Positions 36,768-48,698 of a stretch of DNA of 64,000 nt are shown here, piece after piece. The position numbers and the translations under genes were made by a program. Position 1 is the stretch's first letter; each line of letters begins with the position of its first letter. Below the pieces are notes generated by a model. The model did not search any database. It saw only the letters and a program-made list of their open reading frames with translations, and was not told where the DNA came from. The DNA is taken from the NCBI GenBank assembly GCA_905182995.1, contig CAJJDP010000144.1, forward strand, positions 1-64,000, read 5' to 3'. The stretch is from Paramecium octaurelia. Its lineage: Eukaryota; Ciliophora; Oligohymenophorea; Peniculida; Parameciidae.

Positions 36768-38112
36768 ATGTATTTGAATTCAATTTTCAAATCTCTATCT
36801 CGTTTCTCATACGTCAAAAAAAACTTTAGTTATGAAAACCTATAGGATGTGGAAATAATCACAAGAGATTATTGGGGTAGTTTGAGAAACATTCTGAAAT
36901 CCTTTTCAAATCACAAAATTAATCTAACAGACATCGAACCTCTTAAATTAAGCAGAACACACAAGTAATAACTACATATATATATACTAGGGGGTAGAAT
37001 ATTGTAGTAAAATTGACATTCGAAAAGGTTGAAGATAAAAAGTATAATGAATTGATATACGATTTGCAATAGAGATATGATTAAGTTCTGATAAATAATG
37101 ATATGTCTGTACCTTCAGTCCCATGGTATCCAAGAACGGATGAAGATCTAAAAACAAGTAATTTACAGTTTAAGACTTTTAGTTGGTACAATAATGGAAG
37201 TCAATGAAGAAAATAATTCAGATCATCCATAGTTCAAAGATACTGAATACAGAAAGAGAAGAGAAGAAATTGCAAAACTCTCCTAAGCTCATCTGGTTGG
37301 AGAACCAGTCCCTTATATCAATTACACAGAGCAAGAGGAATAAACATGGAAGAAAATCTATACTATATTGAGAGAAAAGGTTAATCATGTGATGTCTTAA
37401 AGATATTTGAATAATTTAGTGAAAATTGAAAATGCTCTTGGATTCAAATACAAAATTCCTTAATTAAGAGACATTGATGCATATTTGAGAGCAGAAACTG
37501 GATTTAGAATCAAAGCAACTCATGGAATACTTAGCTAAAGAGAATTCTTAAATGCTCTTGGACATCGAGTGTTTTGTTGCACATAATATATAAGACATCA
37601 TTCAACTCCAGAGTATACACCTGAACCTGACATTGTCCATGAACTTGTTGGTCACGTACCACTGTTTGCTGATAAAGAAGTGGCAGATCTTTCATAAGAA
37701 ATCGGAATCTTATCTTGTGGTGCAAAGAAATAAGATCTCAGTAGACTGGGCACTCTATATTGGTTTACTCTTGAATTTGGTGCTTATAAGGAGAATGGAT
37801 TGATCAAAGGATATGGAGCAGGAATTGCAAGTTCAATTGGAGAATGTGATGTAATTCTTAATTCATATGAGTAACTAGCATTTCCCTAAGGCAAAATATG
37901 AAAAATTCGATCCTTTTATTCATGCTGATCGCAGCTATCCTATTCAAACTGTGTAACCCACTTACATGTACACTGAAAGCTTTGATGAAGCAATGCAAAG
38001 TTTGATTATTTTTGGGAAAAGTCTATAGAAACCCTTTGGTTTGTATTATGACTTCATTGACAAGGAACTTAAATCAACCAGAAGAATTAAGACTCATCTA
38101 AATGATTAATGA
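36768..38112 (+). CDS. Phenylalanine 4-hydroxylase-type aromatic amino acid hydroxylase
   Basis: The start is ATG 36768-36770 and the stop TGA 38110-38112. Introns at 36967-36992 (26 nt), 37158-37182 (25 nt) and 37851-37878 (28 nt) give one clean reading of about 420 residues. An N-terminal ACT regulatory domain ([20 protein letters not shown]) is followed by the full catalytic domain: [45 protein letters not shown] (iron histidines about 274 and 279) and [15 protein letters not shown] (iron glutamate). The enzyme uses tetrahydrobiopterin, oxygen and non-haem iron to make tyrosine from phenylalanine. The C-terminal helix is short, so tetramer formation is uncertain. It starts 46 bp after the kinase stop. 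Confidence 0.93.
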
Positions 38113-38146
38113 TTATCAAAGTATATTAATAAAAATTAAAAATATT

Positions 38147-39849
38147 ATGAATTCAGAACCATCAATAAGGACCATAAGTGTTAAATATACAGTGGTGTTT
38201 TGTGTCATCATTGGTTTCTTGTTTTTGTTTTCCCAAATACTAGACAACTTATTCTATGATTATACTGTTATAGAAACTGAAATAGTCTTCATCAAAAGAG
38301 TCGGTATATGTTATAATTAATGCAAGACCAAACAAATAATAAAATGATTCTAGAATTAAATGAAGTTACTGAATAGAGCAACTCATTAGTTCTCACCCTA
38401 CAAAACAATATGTAAAGTACTATTGAGCAGATTTATAAAAAAATCAATTATCAAATAAATGAAGAAGAGGATTATACTTTGCAATAAATTAATAATCAAT
38501 ATCGATAATCATTCAATCTCATATCTGAGTCAATATTTTTAAGGAATAAAATGAACAATTCTATTGATTCCATTTATCTATTAAATATTAAGAATACTAT
38601 TAATACTGAGATGGCACAAGTTGGTATCAATCTTATTTTTAAATTTGTTAGATATTTCCATCTACTCTGATTATGGGACCAACTTTTTTGATTTATCGCA
38701 AGCAATAACATTAAATAATTTTTGGAACGAAGAATTATAAATAAGTTTGAAAAACAAAATCGTAACAACCTTCATTGAAGAATCAAATTATATACTCTTT
38801 GTTCTCTATGACTATCAAAATAGTGAATAATAAATTGCTCTATTAAGAGATTATGAATTAGAAATCATACATACAACTAAGCATTTAATCAAGAATATTG
38901 CAACCAAAAATCAAAATATTATCTTTAATTATTAAAATGATAGGGAAATTCATTTCTATGATTGTAATTAATTTACCCTTATTTAAGTGTAGCCAATTAA
39001 TAGAAGATAAGCAAAATTCAATCATTCCAAATAACCCACGTACTCTACTTTCAAGTGATGAAATTGTTTTTTCTTAATGACAGCACAATCGGTGTATTTT
39101 ATTTAGAGTATATTATCTAATTACCCTTAGAGTTACTAATGATAAATATAAGATCATTGGAATGGCATTAAATGAATATAAAAATGTTTTCTTAAACATA
39201 GACATTACTGATGAGATGATTAGTCTTGAATAAATATAGTAAATTGAATTACTTTATGATTACAATCCAGAACACAATGTATTGTTAGTATCCTTTGGTA
39301 AAAAATACCTATACTATTTAAAAATAAAACCTTTCATGTTTGCCAAGTAATTTGATTAATGGAATCCAAAAAAAATTAAGTTAAACATTTTTGAACAAGA
39401 AAGGGAAATATTTAAGAAAATCATTTTTGACCATCAAGATCAACTCATTTATATAGTACTATTACTCATATTAATTCATTTAGTTATCAGAAAGTTCCTA
39501 ATCCAAGTTCAAAATGCATCTAGTGGATATGTAAAGTCTAGAATATAAATCAAACAAAACTGATACTATGAAATTAAGAATGCCTTACTTCAAATATGGA
39601 GTCTAAGCTATAGATTTTCATATCTAAAAAAATTAAATCAATACTAATGTAATCCTATTCTTGCTGAAAAACGGAGATGTAGCATGCATTTAGCCATTGT
39701 AGTATGGAGAAGGAGTTCTTAAGAAGACTTTCATTATCGAATTGCTAGACATAGTGTTAACATTATCTTTTATCGGATTCTTTAGATATTTAAAAAGACT
39801 ATTACAAAAAATATATTCAAAAATTATCTCTTGCTGTAGAAGAATTTGA
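38147..39849 (+). CDS. Membrane-anchored beta-rich protein with TM segments at both ends
   Basis: The start is ATG 38147-38149 (an upstream ATG at 38102 would overlap the hydroxylase) and the stop TGA 39847-39849. Introns of 23, 28, 23 and 28 nt restore the frame; one more short junction near 38990 is not certain. An N-terminal membrane segment (YTVVFCVIIGFLFLFSQ) is followed by a coiled part, then a long beta-strand-rich region (IVTTFIEESNYILFVLYDY, NVLLVSFGKKYLYYLKI) with propeller-like texture, and a C-terminal membrane segment (LDIVLTLSFIGFFRYL) with a basic tail. No family recognised. It lies 34 bp downstream of the hydroxylase. Confidence 0.6.
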
Positions 39850-39973
39850 TAGATAAGCTTTGTATTAAAATATATATTTTTTTAATATTCGGTTTGACAA
39901 TTACTTAAGTGTTACAATTTCGATAGTTTACTTTTAATATATAAACATATTAAATATATTTAATTTTTGTGTA

Positions 39974-40572
39974 AATGGTAAAAGAGAAACTGTAAGAAAT
40001 AAAGGATGTTTTAAGTAAGATTTTATTGGATAATCCAATGGTATGAATAAATTGTGAATAATAGAATGCTTTTGAATTATTTGAAGATTATTCATTTTAA
40101 GTTAAATTTAAAGGATATAAATTTGAAAAATATATCTGAATTACCAGCAGGTGTCGAACCAAAATCATAGTAAAATAAAATAGAAGCAGCTGGTCCATTT
40201 GAAAATAGATTAAAACCAATATTAAATGATATATCATCAAAAAATAAACCTGCTTAGAAAGTAAGAATTCTAGGCGATACAAATGATTATAACCCTTTAG
40301 CTAATGATTTAATAATAAAGTTTAAAATGGTGTTATAATTATTAAATCTGTAGTTTGCCAGGATTAGTAAATGTCTATTCTGTAAATCATTATATTAATC
40401 TATATTATAAAATAAAGTACTATCATAATTTTATTATGGTTGTGGATTCAAAGCAACCATCAATCATTTTTATTCTGAATAACCATAATAAGTTTCAACA
40501 GAATAATCAGATCTTCCTTAATAACCAGAACCCAAATTCCATGTTGAAGTCCCTTAACAACAATAAGATTGA
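39974..40572 (+). CDS. Hypothetical protein with Pro/Gln-rich C-terminus
   Basis: ATG 39974-39976 opens a short exon followed by an apparent 24-nt intron. A later reading (ISELPAGVEPKSQQNKIEAA ... GPFENRLKPILNDISSKNK ... EQPQQVSTEQSDLPQQPEP) runs to TGA 40570-40572. The join between the first exon and this frame is one base out in my reading, so either an intron boundary is misplaced or there is an indel near 40090. No domain is recognised. The 3' end overlaps the end of the minus-strand gene by about 65 bp. Confidence 0.45.
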
Positions 40573-41684
40573 TCTGTTATTATTATTAAATTATTCAATA
40601 ATAGCATACACAATTATATGTCCTTAATATAATTAATTAAAAAATTAATGATTATTATCAAATAGAGGCAAATCTGATATGGATAGAATTGGTGAAATAA
40701 TATTGATATTACTTTAATGTTTAGAATATAATAAACAAACCTTATCAACCAAAAAAATCAGCTCTGATACACTTCTTTCTCCCATTTATCTCCTAAATAT
40801 TCTATCAATACATACTTAAATTCTTATATCTATAAAGCTTAAATAATAGATTATTTGAATAGCTATATTAACCTAAAGATAATTTTTCAATTCTAATTTA
40901 TTAATATCATCTTAATTAGATGTTATTATAGAATTTAAATTCTGTTTTAAAGTCTTAATTATAGCTAATGAATTGTTTGATATTCTTAATTTATTCTTGA
41001 TTCTTTTGAAAATTTATTATTATTTCTTTAAGTCCTCATTAATTTTTATAAGAGTTCGTCCTTCCAATAAATCAACTTAATAAATATTAATCAATATATT
41101 TGTAAAGGATGTATTTTGGCTCAAAATTGTGTGTTTGTTTTAAAAATCATAAATCCCTTTTTCCTTACTATAGTTTTCACACATTAATAACTGATGTAAA
41201 AGCTTGCTAATTTTTCCGACAGATTTCATATTATTTATAAATCCTAAATGCTGTTTCTTAAGACTCCTTATTAAATAATCGAACTTAGTTTAAAATAAAT
41301 CATATTCATTTAACTTTTTGGCATTCCTGATCCTAAAATAAACTATTAAATTTAGCCTTCCTTTATCATGAGTAGTTATTTATTAAGTTTATAATTATTT
41401 TATATATGTCATTATTACTCATCATTAGCTTTTTTAATTGGTCTATCAATATAAAGGAAAGGATTGTATTTATCTTTTGTCATCAATGCCAAACAAGTTG
41501 AAACTATGTCGGGCTTATTTATGATGTGCTATAGAGGTGTAACCAAATTAATTGATGAGATTTTTTTGCCCAAAATGTATAAGTCTCCATCTTGAATGAA
41601 ATTCTTTTTTTAAATTGATGGTGCCTCTTCATCAACAATACTCAAACTTTCAAATTTTCTTTTTAAAATAGTTAAATCACCCAT
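40507..41684 (-). CDS. Hypothetical helical protein, apparent frame breaks
   Basis: It opens at ATG 41682-41684 (MGDLTILKRKFESLSIVD) and reads well to about 41415. The next 75 bp change frame twice (IDQLKKLMMSNNDIYKIII, then HDKGRLNLIVYFRIRNAKK). A reading of about 280 codons then continues to TGA 40507-40509 (FDYLIRSLKKQHLGFINNM, SVGKISKLLHQLLMCENY, IQVCIDRIFRRQMGERSVS). The long final exon argues for a real gene. The breaks may be unrecognised introns or indels. No family recognised. Confidence 0.5.
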
Positions 41685-41769
41685 TTATACGTATATTAAT
41701 ATATTTATTAAATTTTAGAAAAGCTATTCAAAGTATCTAGTATTTAAAAATCATTATAATTTTCCAAAT

Positions 41770-42180
41770 ATGAAATACCTCTTAGTTGTTTTCTCCATTA
41801 TAGTCTAGATTTTAATGAACTAAATTACGTGACAAATTGCATATCTATAACATTTAGGCTAATGTGAGGAAAAGAGCAGCTAAAGATAATTATATTATCA
41901 TGAATTGGTTTAACTGATCTAAAACACAAAATAGGATATAGGATTTATCTTATTGAAATCTCCAATTGAAATTTAATATATTTAAACAAGATGAAGTAAA
42001 GAATATATTAAAATTGATAACTGATCATTTGTATATAAATATTAATTCTTTAGATTTAAAGACTTTATAGAAAAATAAGGAATTCAAAATAAATAATTAA
42101 GTTAACATGTTTTCACTTTCTAATTATTCCTATTTCTTTAATATAATATATATTAAATTTATTAATAATTAAATTTTTGA
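41770..42180 (+). pseudogene. Broken gene with signal peptide
   Basis: ATG 41770-41772 starts a typical signal sequence (MKYLLVVFSIIVQILMNQ). The protein-like continuation (RKRAAKDNYIIMNWFN, SKTQNRIQDLSY, FNIFKQDEVKNILKLITDH) lies in another frame and contains two TGA codons where tryptophan would be natural. It seems a decayed secreted or surface protein. The plus reading continues further but only as the antisense of the next gene. Confidence 0.4.
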
Positions 42181-42270
42181 TAAATAAACAATCAATAAAA
42201 TCGAACTGCAAATAGAAGAATAATAAAATTTTGAATAAATTGAAATAAGCATCCAATATAAATATTATTT

Positions 42271-43750
42271 TCATTCAACGATTTCTTAATTTTAAGCATG
42301 TTAATTCATTAAATATAATGCATATTATGCTATTACTTTTTATAATTCTTCTTTAATTTCTTAAGTTTACATTTGTTGATAAGCTTCTTTCCAATAATTT
42401 AATTTTACATTAATTGTTAAGAATGAATTCCATGAATTCTCTTATGCAATTTTATTAATTGAATTATTCATTTCAGTTATACTATGTACTTTAATTTCAT
42501 ATTTGTCAACATTAGTTTATAAATTGAATTTATACAGTTTATCATAAATGGGCCTCATCTATTTCTTTTATTCTACAGGTTTCTTTTAGTTCTAGGAAGA
42601 ATACCTCAAATACTTTTAAGGTATTTCAATCTAAGAGCAGAGTTTAGTTGGGAGTGATTCACTTCTGTTTGATTTAATCTTATGATCAAACAAGGATTTA
42701 TTCCCATTAGAACCTGCCTAAGTTGAATTATTTTATTCATCTTTTTGTAGTTATGAAACCTATTTAGAAAGTGCTAATTATTATGATTCATCAATTTTGG
42801 CTTCTACTTGTTATTCATATTGTTTTGGTGACAATTTTGATGGCTTTTTATCCAAAATCTTTTTTTTCTTCTTTTCTATAGATTGACCTCTTTCTTCAGT
42901 TGATTTTTCAATTTATTATTGTTGCTGTGTTTTCTTCTTTTTTCCGGAATGCTGAACAACATCCTTCTTTTGACCCTTCATTTTATTGTTCAAAGTACTT
43001 ACTGGGGGTACATGATTTAATTAAGGTTTATCTTAAGGTTAAGGTGATGATAATTATGAATCAGGTGTTCCCCAAGTCTTCCTTTTGTTTTTAATTAATT
43101 TTCTGATTCCATCTCCCCATAGAGCAGAAGCCTAAAAAAACACTGAAAGAAATCTGGAAAATTGATAAAATTGCTTTACCTATTTATGTTAACCAGTTAT
43201 CTGATGACTGCTTCAAACAATTATATCATATCCTTCTGTTTTCTTACAGAATCCACATATATATCTGATACTGCCTAAGTTAGATTACTGTATTCTGAGT
43301 TCAATATTAGAAAATCATTAATGATCATTAAATCTAAGATATGGAGGAAGACTATAACTATAGTTCCAACACATTTTTACAACACGAATTTCCTGTTAAT
43401 TACATTCAATATTTCAGTATGAAGTAAATTAATCACCAATCCTACTAAATATAAAGTAATAGATGCCCTGATAAACTATAAATTAGTTCAAACTTACTTA
43501 CTTCAGGATAGAAACTGCCAAAGTTGTGATTATAAAGCGAAGATGAAATTTATTATGCTTATTGTAATTATTTTTGAGAAGTAAGACCATATTGTTAAAG
43601 TGAATTTTGATTTTTTGCTTTTTGATCCCCTCGAAGAGATGCAAAAAGTAAAATGTTAATTCCAATCTAAAAAGTCTTTATTGTAACAACTCTGAGTTCT
43701 TCCAAGCGCAGACGCAATGTTAAATAGACATTCTTGATTTTAGAACTCAT
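42271..43750 (-). CDS. Lys/Gln-rich protein with helical N-terminal domain
   Basis: The start is ATG 43748-43750 (MSSKIKNVYLTLRLRLEELR) and the stop TGA 42271-42273. Two introns (26 nt each) restore the reading; another junction near 43400 is possible. The N-terminal 200 residues are helical (SEYSNLTQAVSDIYVDSVRK, MIQLFEAVIRQLVNINRF, FFQASALWGDGIRKLIKN), a texture seen in BAR-like membrane-bending domains, though I would not assign it. The C-terminal half is very basic and Q-rich (GKKKKTQQQQQ, KKKKKILDKK), then ends with YDKLYKFNLQTNVDKYEIKV. Localisation unknown. Confidence 0.6.
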
Positions 43751-44322
43751 TAGTATTAATTAATTACGTTTTTCTAATTTAATATAACATTATTCATGTT
43801 AATTCCAATACTTCACGATCAAAGCAATAAACTGTCATTGCAAATTTCATTTTGACATAAATTTTTTCGCACTCTACACATATTTTTGGGGAATAGAAAA
43901 AATACAAACTATTAAGATATATTCATAATTTATATATTTAATAATATTGATTAGTTATTAGTATAAAAGGATTATTGAAGACTCTCATTTCAAATTTATG
44001 TATATATATGGCTAGTAGGATGTAAATAATGAATTAAAAAGATTAGTTTATATTTGAATTTAGTTTAGATCTCAAAAAAGAAATAAATGATTAACTGAAA
44101 TTAAACTCAAATTTAAATTCATATTTTAAATGAATGAATTAATATTAGTAGATATGTCCTTTTGGCTATAGGATTAGAAATATTTCAGGATTTTTGAAGT
44201 TTCATTCTTATGAAATGCTGAGATTTCCTGATTGTAAGTTTTTTTATTTATTAAAATTGATTATAAATACCTGGTGTTGGAAAAATGTATTTTTAATATT
44301 TTTTTAAGATATTAGTATAGAA
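43751..44322. other. Divergent spacer, nothing recognised
   Basis: About 570 bp of A+T-rich DNA between two genes transcribed apart. It likely contains both promoters; no motif was identified. Confidence 0.45.
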
Positions 44323-44523
44323 ATGAACACACACACAATCACATACCCTAAACCTCTAGTTCGCATATTGCAACATTCTAGAGCAGATTCCTCGAGTGTT
44401 TCGTCAACCCAATCTTACGAATCTCATTTTACAGATATCGAAAGACCTGAAAATCCTATGATAAAGAATTTCGTGGACAATCAAGAAGATGATCTTGACA
44501 GCTTCTTTGATCAACTAGAATGA
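44323..44523 (+). CDS. Short acidic-tailed protein, 66 residues
   Basis: A complete single-exon reading runs from ATG 44323-44325 to TGA 44521-44523 and uses no TAA/TAG codon. The sequence is polar and probably disordered (HSRADSSSVSSTQSYESHF) with an acidic end (NQEDDLDSFFDQLE). Its codon use is less A+T-rich than the flanks, which supports a real gene. No family recognised. Confidence 0.6.
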   Translation: MNTHTITYPKPLVRILQHSRADSSSVSSTQSYESHFTDIERPENPMIKNFVDNQEDDLDSFFDQLE

Positions 44524-44860
44524 TTAAACCTTCTCTTATGATTTGTCTTATTTTGTGTAATACATTAACTGAATAAATATTTAATTACACGATAAGTGTA
44601 TTTGGTCAAATAAAATCATATAGATGTTTTAAGGATTTGATATTCATTGTTTGTGCTAATGTAGTTTTGAATTTAACGCTCAATAAAGATTAATAATGTG
44701 AGTTTTCTTAGGATTTAAATGTAACATTATAATTCATGTTAGTTGAAGAAGGAAGAAACAATTATAAGTGTTGAGGAGGTGTCATCAGGATTGTTTAATA
44801 ATGGCAATGAATAAAATTGATATCTTTCTGAGTGAATAAATTCATTATATAAATAATTAA
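44524..44860. other. Intergenic spacer
   Basis: About 340 bp between two plus-strand genes. Only readings under 30 codons with some texture (for example TIISVEEVSSGLFNNGN near 44760-44815); not enough to call a gene. Confidence 0.4.
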
Positions 44861-45539
44861 ATGGCAACAACAAGTTATTTTAGTATTAGTTTCACAGAGT
44901 CGGAAAAGGGCATCATACGAAAAATTCTTTAACTTCCAATCAAATAATATAGATATTTAGAAAATGAAGTAGATGCTCTGATAGATATATGGAGAATGTG
45001 TGAAATACATCAGCTTCCTTATCAATTTTACGACAATTAAAAATTCTATTGTCCAGAATGCTTGACTTAGAAAAAGCCGACCATATATCATTATATTAGA
45101 AGCCTTAACTTTGACCCTATTGAAGAAAGCGAGAAAGAATCGATTAAAAGTTTGGAAAATGAATTGTCCAAATACTAGTAATAAAATGTAAGGAATTATA
45201 TTTATTTGTGAGATACCTGATATTAATTTTGAAGAGAGATAGAATAGGATGATGTCACAATAAAATAATCGACCAAATAATACCAATGCTCAAGTCTAGT
45301 AGATTGATAGAGAAAATTAAGAGTTAATGGAATTGTTAAAAAAGAGAACTAAATATTTGGAAGTCTAAAAATTTATATCTCATATTTCCATAGAATAAAG
45401 AAATAGAAAAATACACGATGAAATGCATAATGTTGATCCTTAAATGAGACCTAGTTATGATTTCAGAAATTAAATCCAAAATCATGACAACAGTCAGTTT
45501 GAATCCATCCTTAAGGAATATTTTAGAGGATAAATATGA
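44861..45539 (+). CDS. Zinc-finger coiled-coil protein, B-box/RING-like start
   Basis: The start is ATG 44861-44863 and the stop TGA 45537-45539, with one 25-nt intron at 45188-45212; 217 residues. Near residue 45 there is a partial zinc site (CEIHQLPYQFYDNQKFYCPE, then CL), like the ciliate B-box variant. The rest is coiled coil (EESEKESIKSLENELSKY, RENQELMELLKKRTKYLEV) with a disordered N/Q-rich section. It probably acts as an adaptor. It converges with the MAP kinase gene with only 4 bp between the two stop codons. Confidence 0.7.
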
Positions 45540-45543
45540 TTTA

Positions 45544-46885
<1,342 letters not shown>

Positions 46886-46990
46886 ATAATTATTACTTAT
46901 ATTAAAATTATATTAATTAATAATTCGTTTAATTGCTTACAATCCTATATGAATAAATGATGAGAACTATCATTTTTATTTTATATTGTA

Positions 46991-47959
46991 TCATTATTAT
47001 AACTAAAAGTGAGATTTTTGATAACTCTATCTGCAGATTGGACAATTGTTAATTTATGCCATGGAATATCTTTCGAAAGAATTCAAACAATTAGCATGAA
47101 ACATGTGTGAACAACTCAGTAGAAACACTTTGGCATTAACCATACTCTGTAAACATATTGTGCAATCAACTTCTCTCCTTTCTAGAGCCACTTTCTTTAT
47201 GCTAATCCAATCCACTTTTATTATTGGTTACAATTTAGCCATCTACTCATTATTGTGTTTCATTTGATAGATCTTGTTTAAATTATTTTCCATCTGCTCT
47301 TACTTTATTTGAATATTTTCACCCAACTGATTTATTGCTTATTGAGCTTAATTACCTTATTATTAAATAGTCTTTGACATTCTTGATGATATCCTAGATA
47401 ATTTATAAAATAGCAATTTCCTCTTCAATAAACTGTTTTCTGGTTTGTATTACATTTTTATCATCCTCTCATAAAACTATTTTCTGCATCTAAACTACCG
47501 GAATAATGCTTATATTTTTATTATTGATTAGATCTTATATTATTTGTTAGCCACCATAAATTGCTTCTTCTCATAATCCTATCTTCTACAAATAGGACAT
47601 TGTTTTGTTTATGAGACTCTCTCAAAACTTTCTAAACATGTTTTATGATAGATGTGACTACAACTCAAAATTACATGTTATTGCATTCTGAATTTCTCCA
47701 AGCAAATAGGACATACACAATTTTAAATATCTTCCCTTTTAAGAGACTGTTCCTCAATCTAAGCCCATTCCTCTTAGTTTAGAGGTTTTGGAGGTGATGG
47801 TACTAATCCCAATTTTTAGGCTAATGATAATTACTTTGAATTTATTTTAGGCAATTTGAAGAGCTATCTACTTAAATGATCCTATAGTGCAGCTGCATTT
47901 ATACAGAACTTATCCTATTGTTTATCCTAATAACTCTTTAATTTTTTATACTTTTTCAT
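46991..47959 (-). CDS. RNF32-like double RING finger protein with IQ motif
   Basis: An intronless reading of 322 residues runs from ATG 47957-47959 to TGA 46991-46993. RING-H2 number one starts at about residue 81 (CVCPICLEKF, CSHIYHKTC, CPICRR). An IQ-type segment follows (IIKIQALFRQFRCRKQFYER), likely calmodulin binding. A long coiled coil (NQLGENIQIKQEQMENNLNK) leads to a second RING-H2 at about residues 268-312 (CTICLQSM, CSHMFHANCLNSF, NNCPICRQ). Two RINGs separated by an IQ motif is the RNF32 arrangement, known from ciliated organisms. E3 ubiquitin ligase activity is inferred. All zinc ligands are present. Confidence 0.9.
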
Positions 47960-48186
47960 ATCAATAATTTAAATTATATTATCAGTTATATATTCAATAT
48001 ACTGTTTCACAAATTCTAGTTTTTCCCTTTTTTATATATATATCCCTTATACTACTAATATGAATACCAATTATTAATTGTGTTCTTCGAAACGGGAGCA
48101 TTTATAAAATATAAAGTTAGAACTGAAACAAGTATATTAAGTATTTTACCATATCTTATATATAAATAACGTTATTTATTAATATA

Positions 48187-48698
48187 TCAAAGTTAGACCA
48201 TGAATTCTTGTGATAATTTCTTATTCACTTTCTTTGTAGATTTAGTATTATGAGATCTTTCAAAATGCTTCTTCATTTATTTATGATTCTTAAATATTTA
48301 TTTACATTATGAGCACTAAATTTATTATAGTTTGTCCTCTCCTTAAACTTAAACTCTTTTTATCTTTTTTGTTTAATGAGAAATCGGATTATCATTTTTT
48401 TTTTCAATCCTCTCCTCTTCTTCATCAACTATGCTATCTTATCATTATCAAAATACTTTATCTCTATAGGTGTGTTTGATCTTGAATCTATTTGTCTTTA
48501 TTTATTGTTTTCCAAAGTTTACAGTGGATCATAACCCATATCTATTCTTATTTGATCATTACGATTTGGGATTTATTTTTCTTCATTCATTATTTCCTCT
48601 CCCCTTGCTAATTTATCACATCTTTCAGATAAACTAGCACATTGCAAATATAATTGAGCCAAAGCATTTAGATGTGTTGTTAAAGGAACGTATTACAT
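48187..48698 (-). CDS. C2H2 zinc finger protein, one apparent frame break
   Basis: From ATG 48696-48698 a helical reading (LNALAQLYLQCASLSERCD, RIDMGYDPLQTLENN) continues to about 48450. The next frame, one base over, gives an acidic link (VDEEEERIEKKNDNP) and a clean C2H2 finger (CSQCKQIFKNHKQMKKHFE, RSH) ending at TGA 48187-48189. The frame change near 48440 is also present in the duplicate copy at about 49820, so it is not a random single-read error there. The helical part plus finger resembles DZIP1-type ciliary proteins in layout, but that is a guess. The true start may lie upstream via another intron. Confidence 0.5.

Noticed and set aside
41770-42700. A long plus-strand reading resembling a secreted membrane protein with a TM near 42480
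   Set aside because: From about 42270 it is the antisense of the minus-strand Lys/Gln-rich gene, whose codon texture is far better; only the first 400 bp are kept, as a relic.
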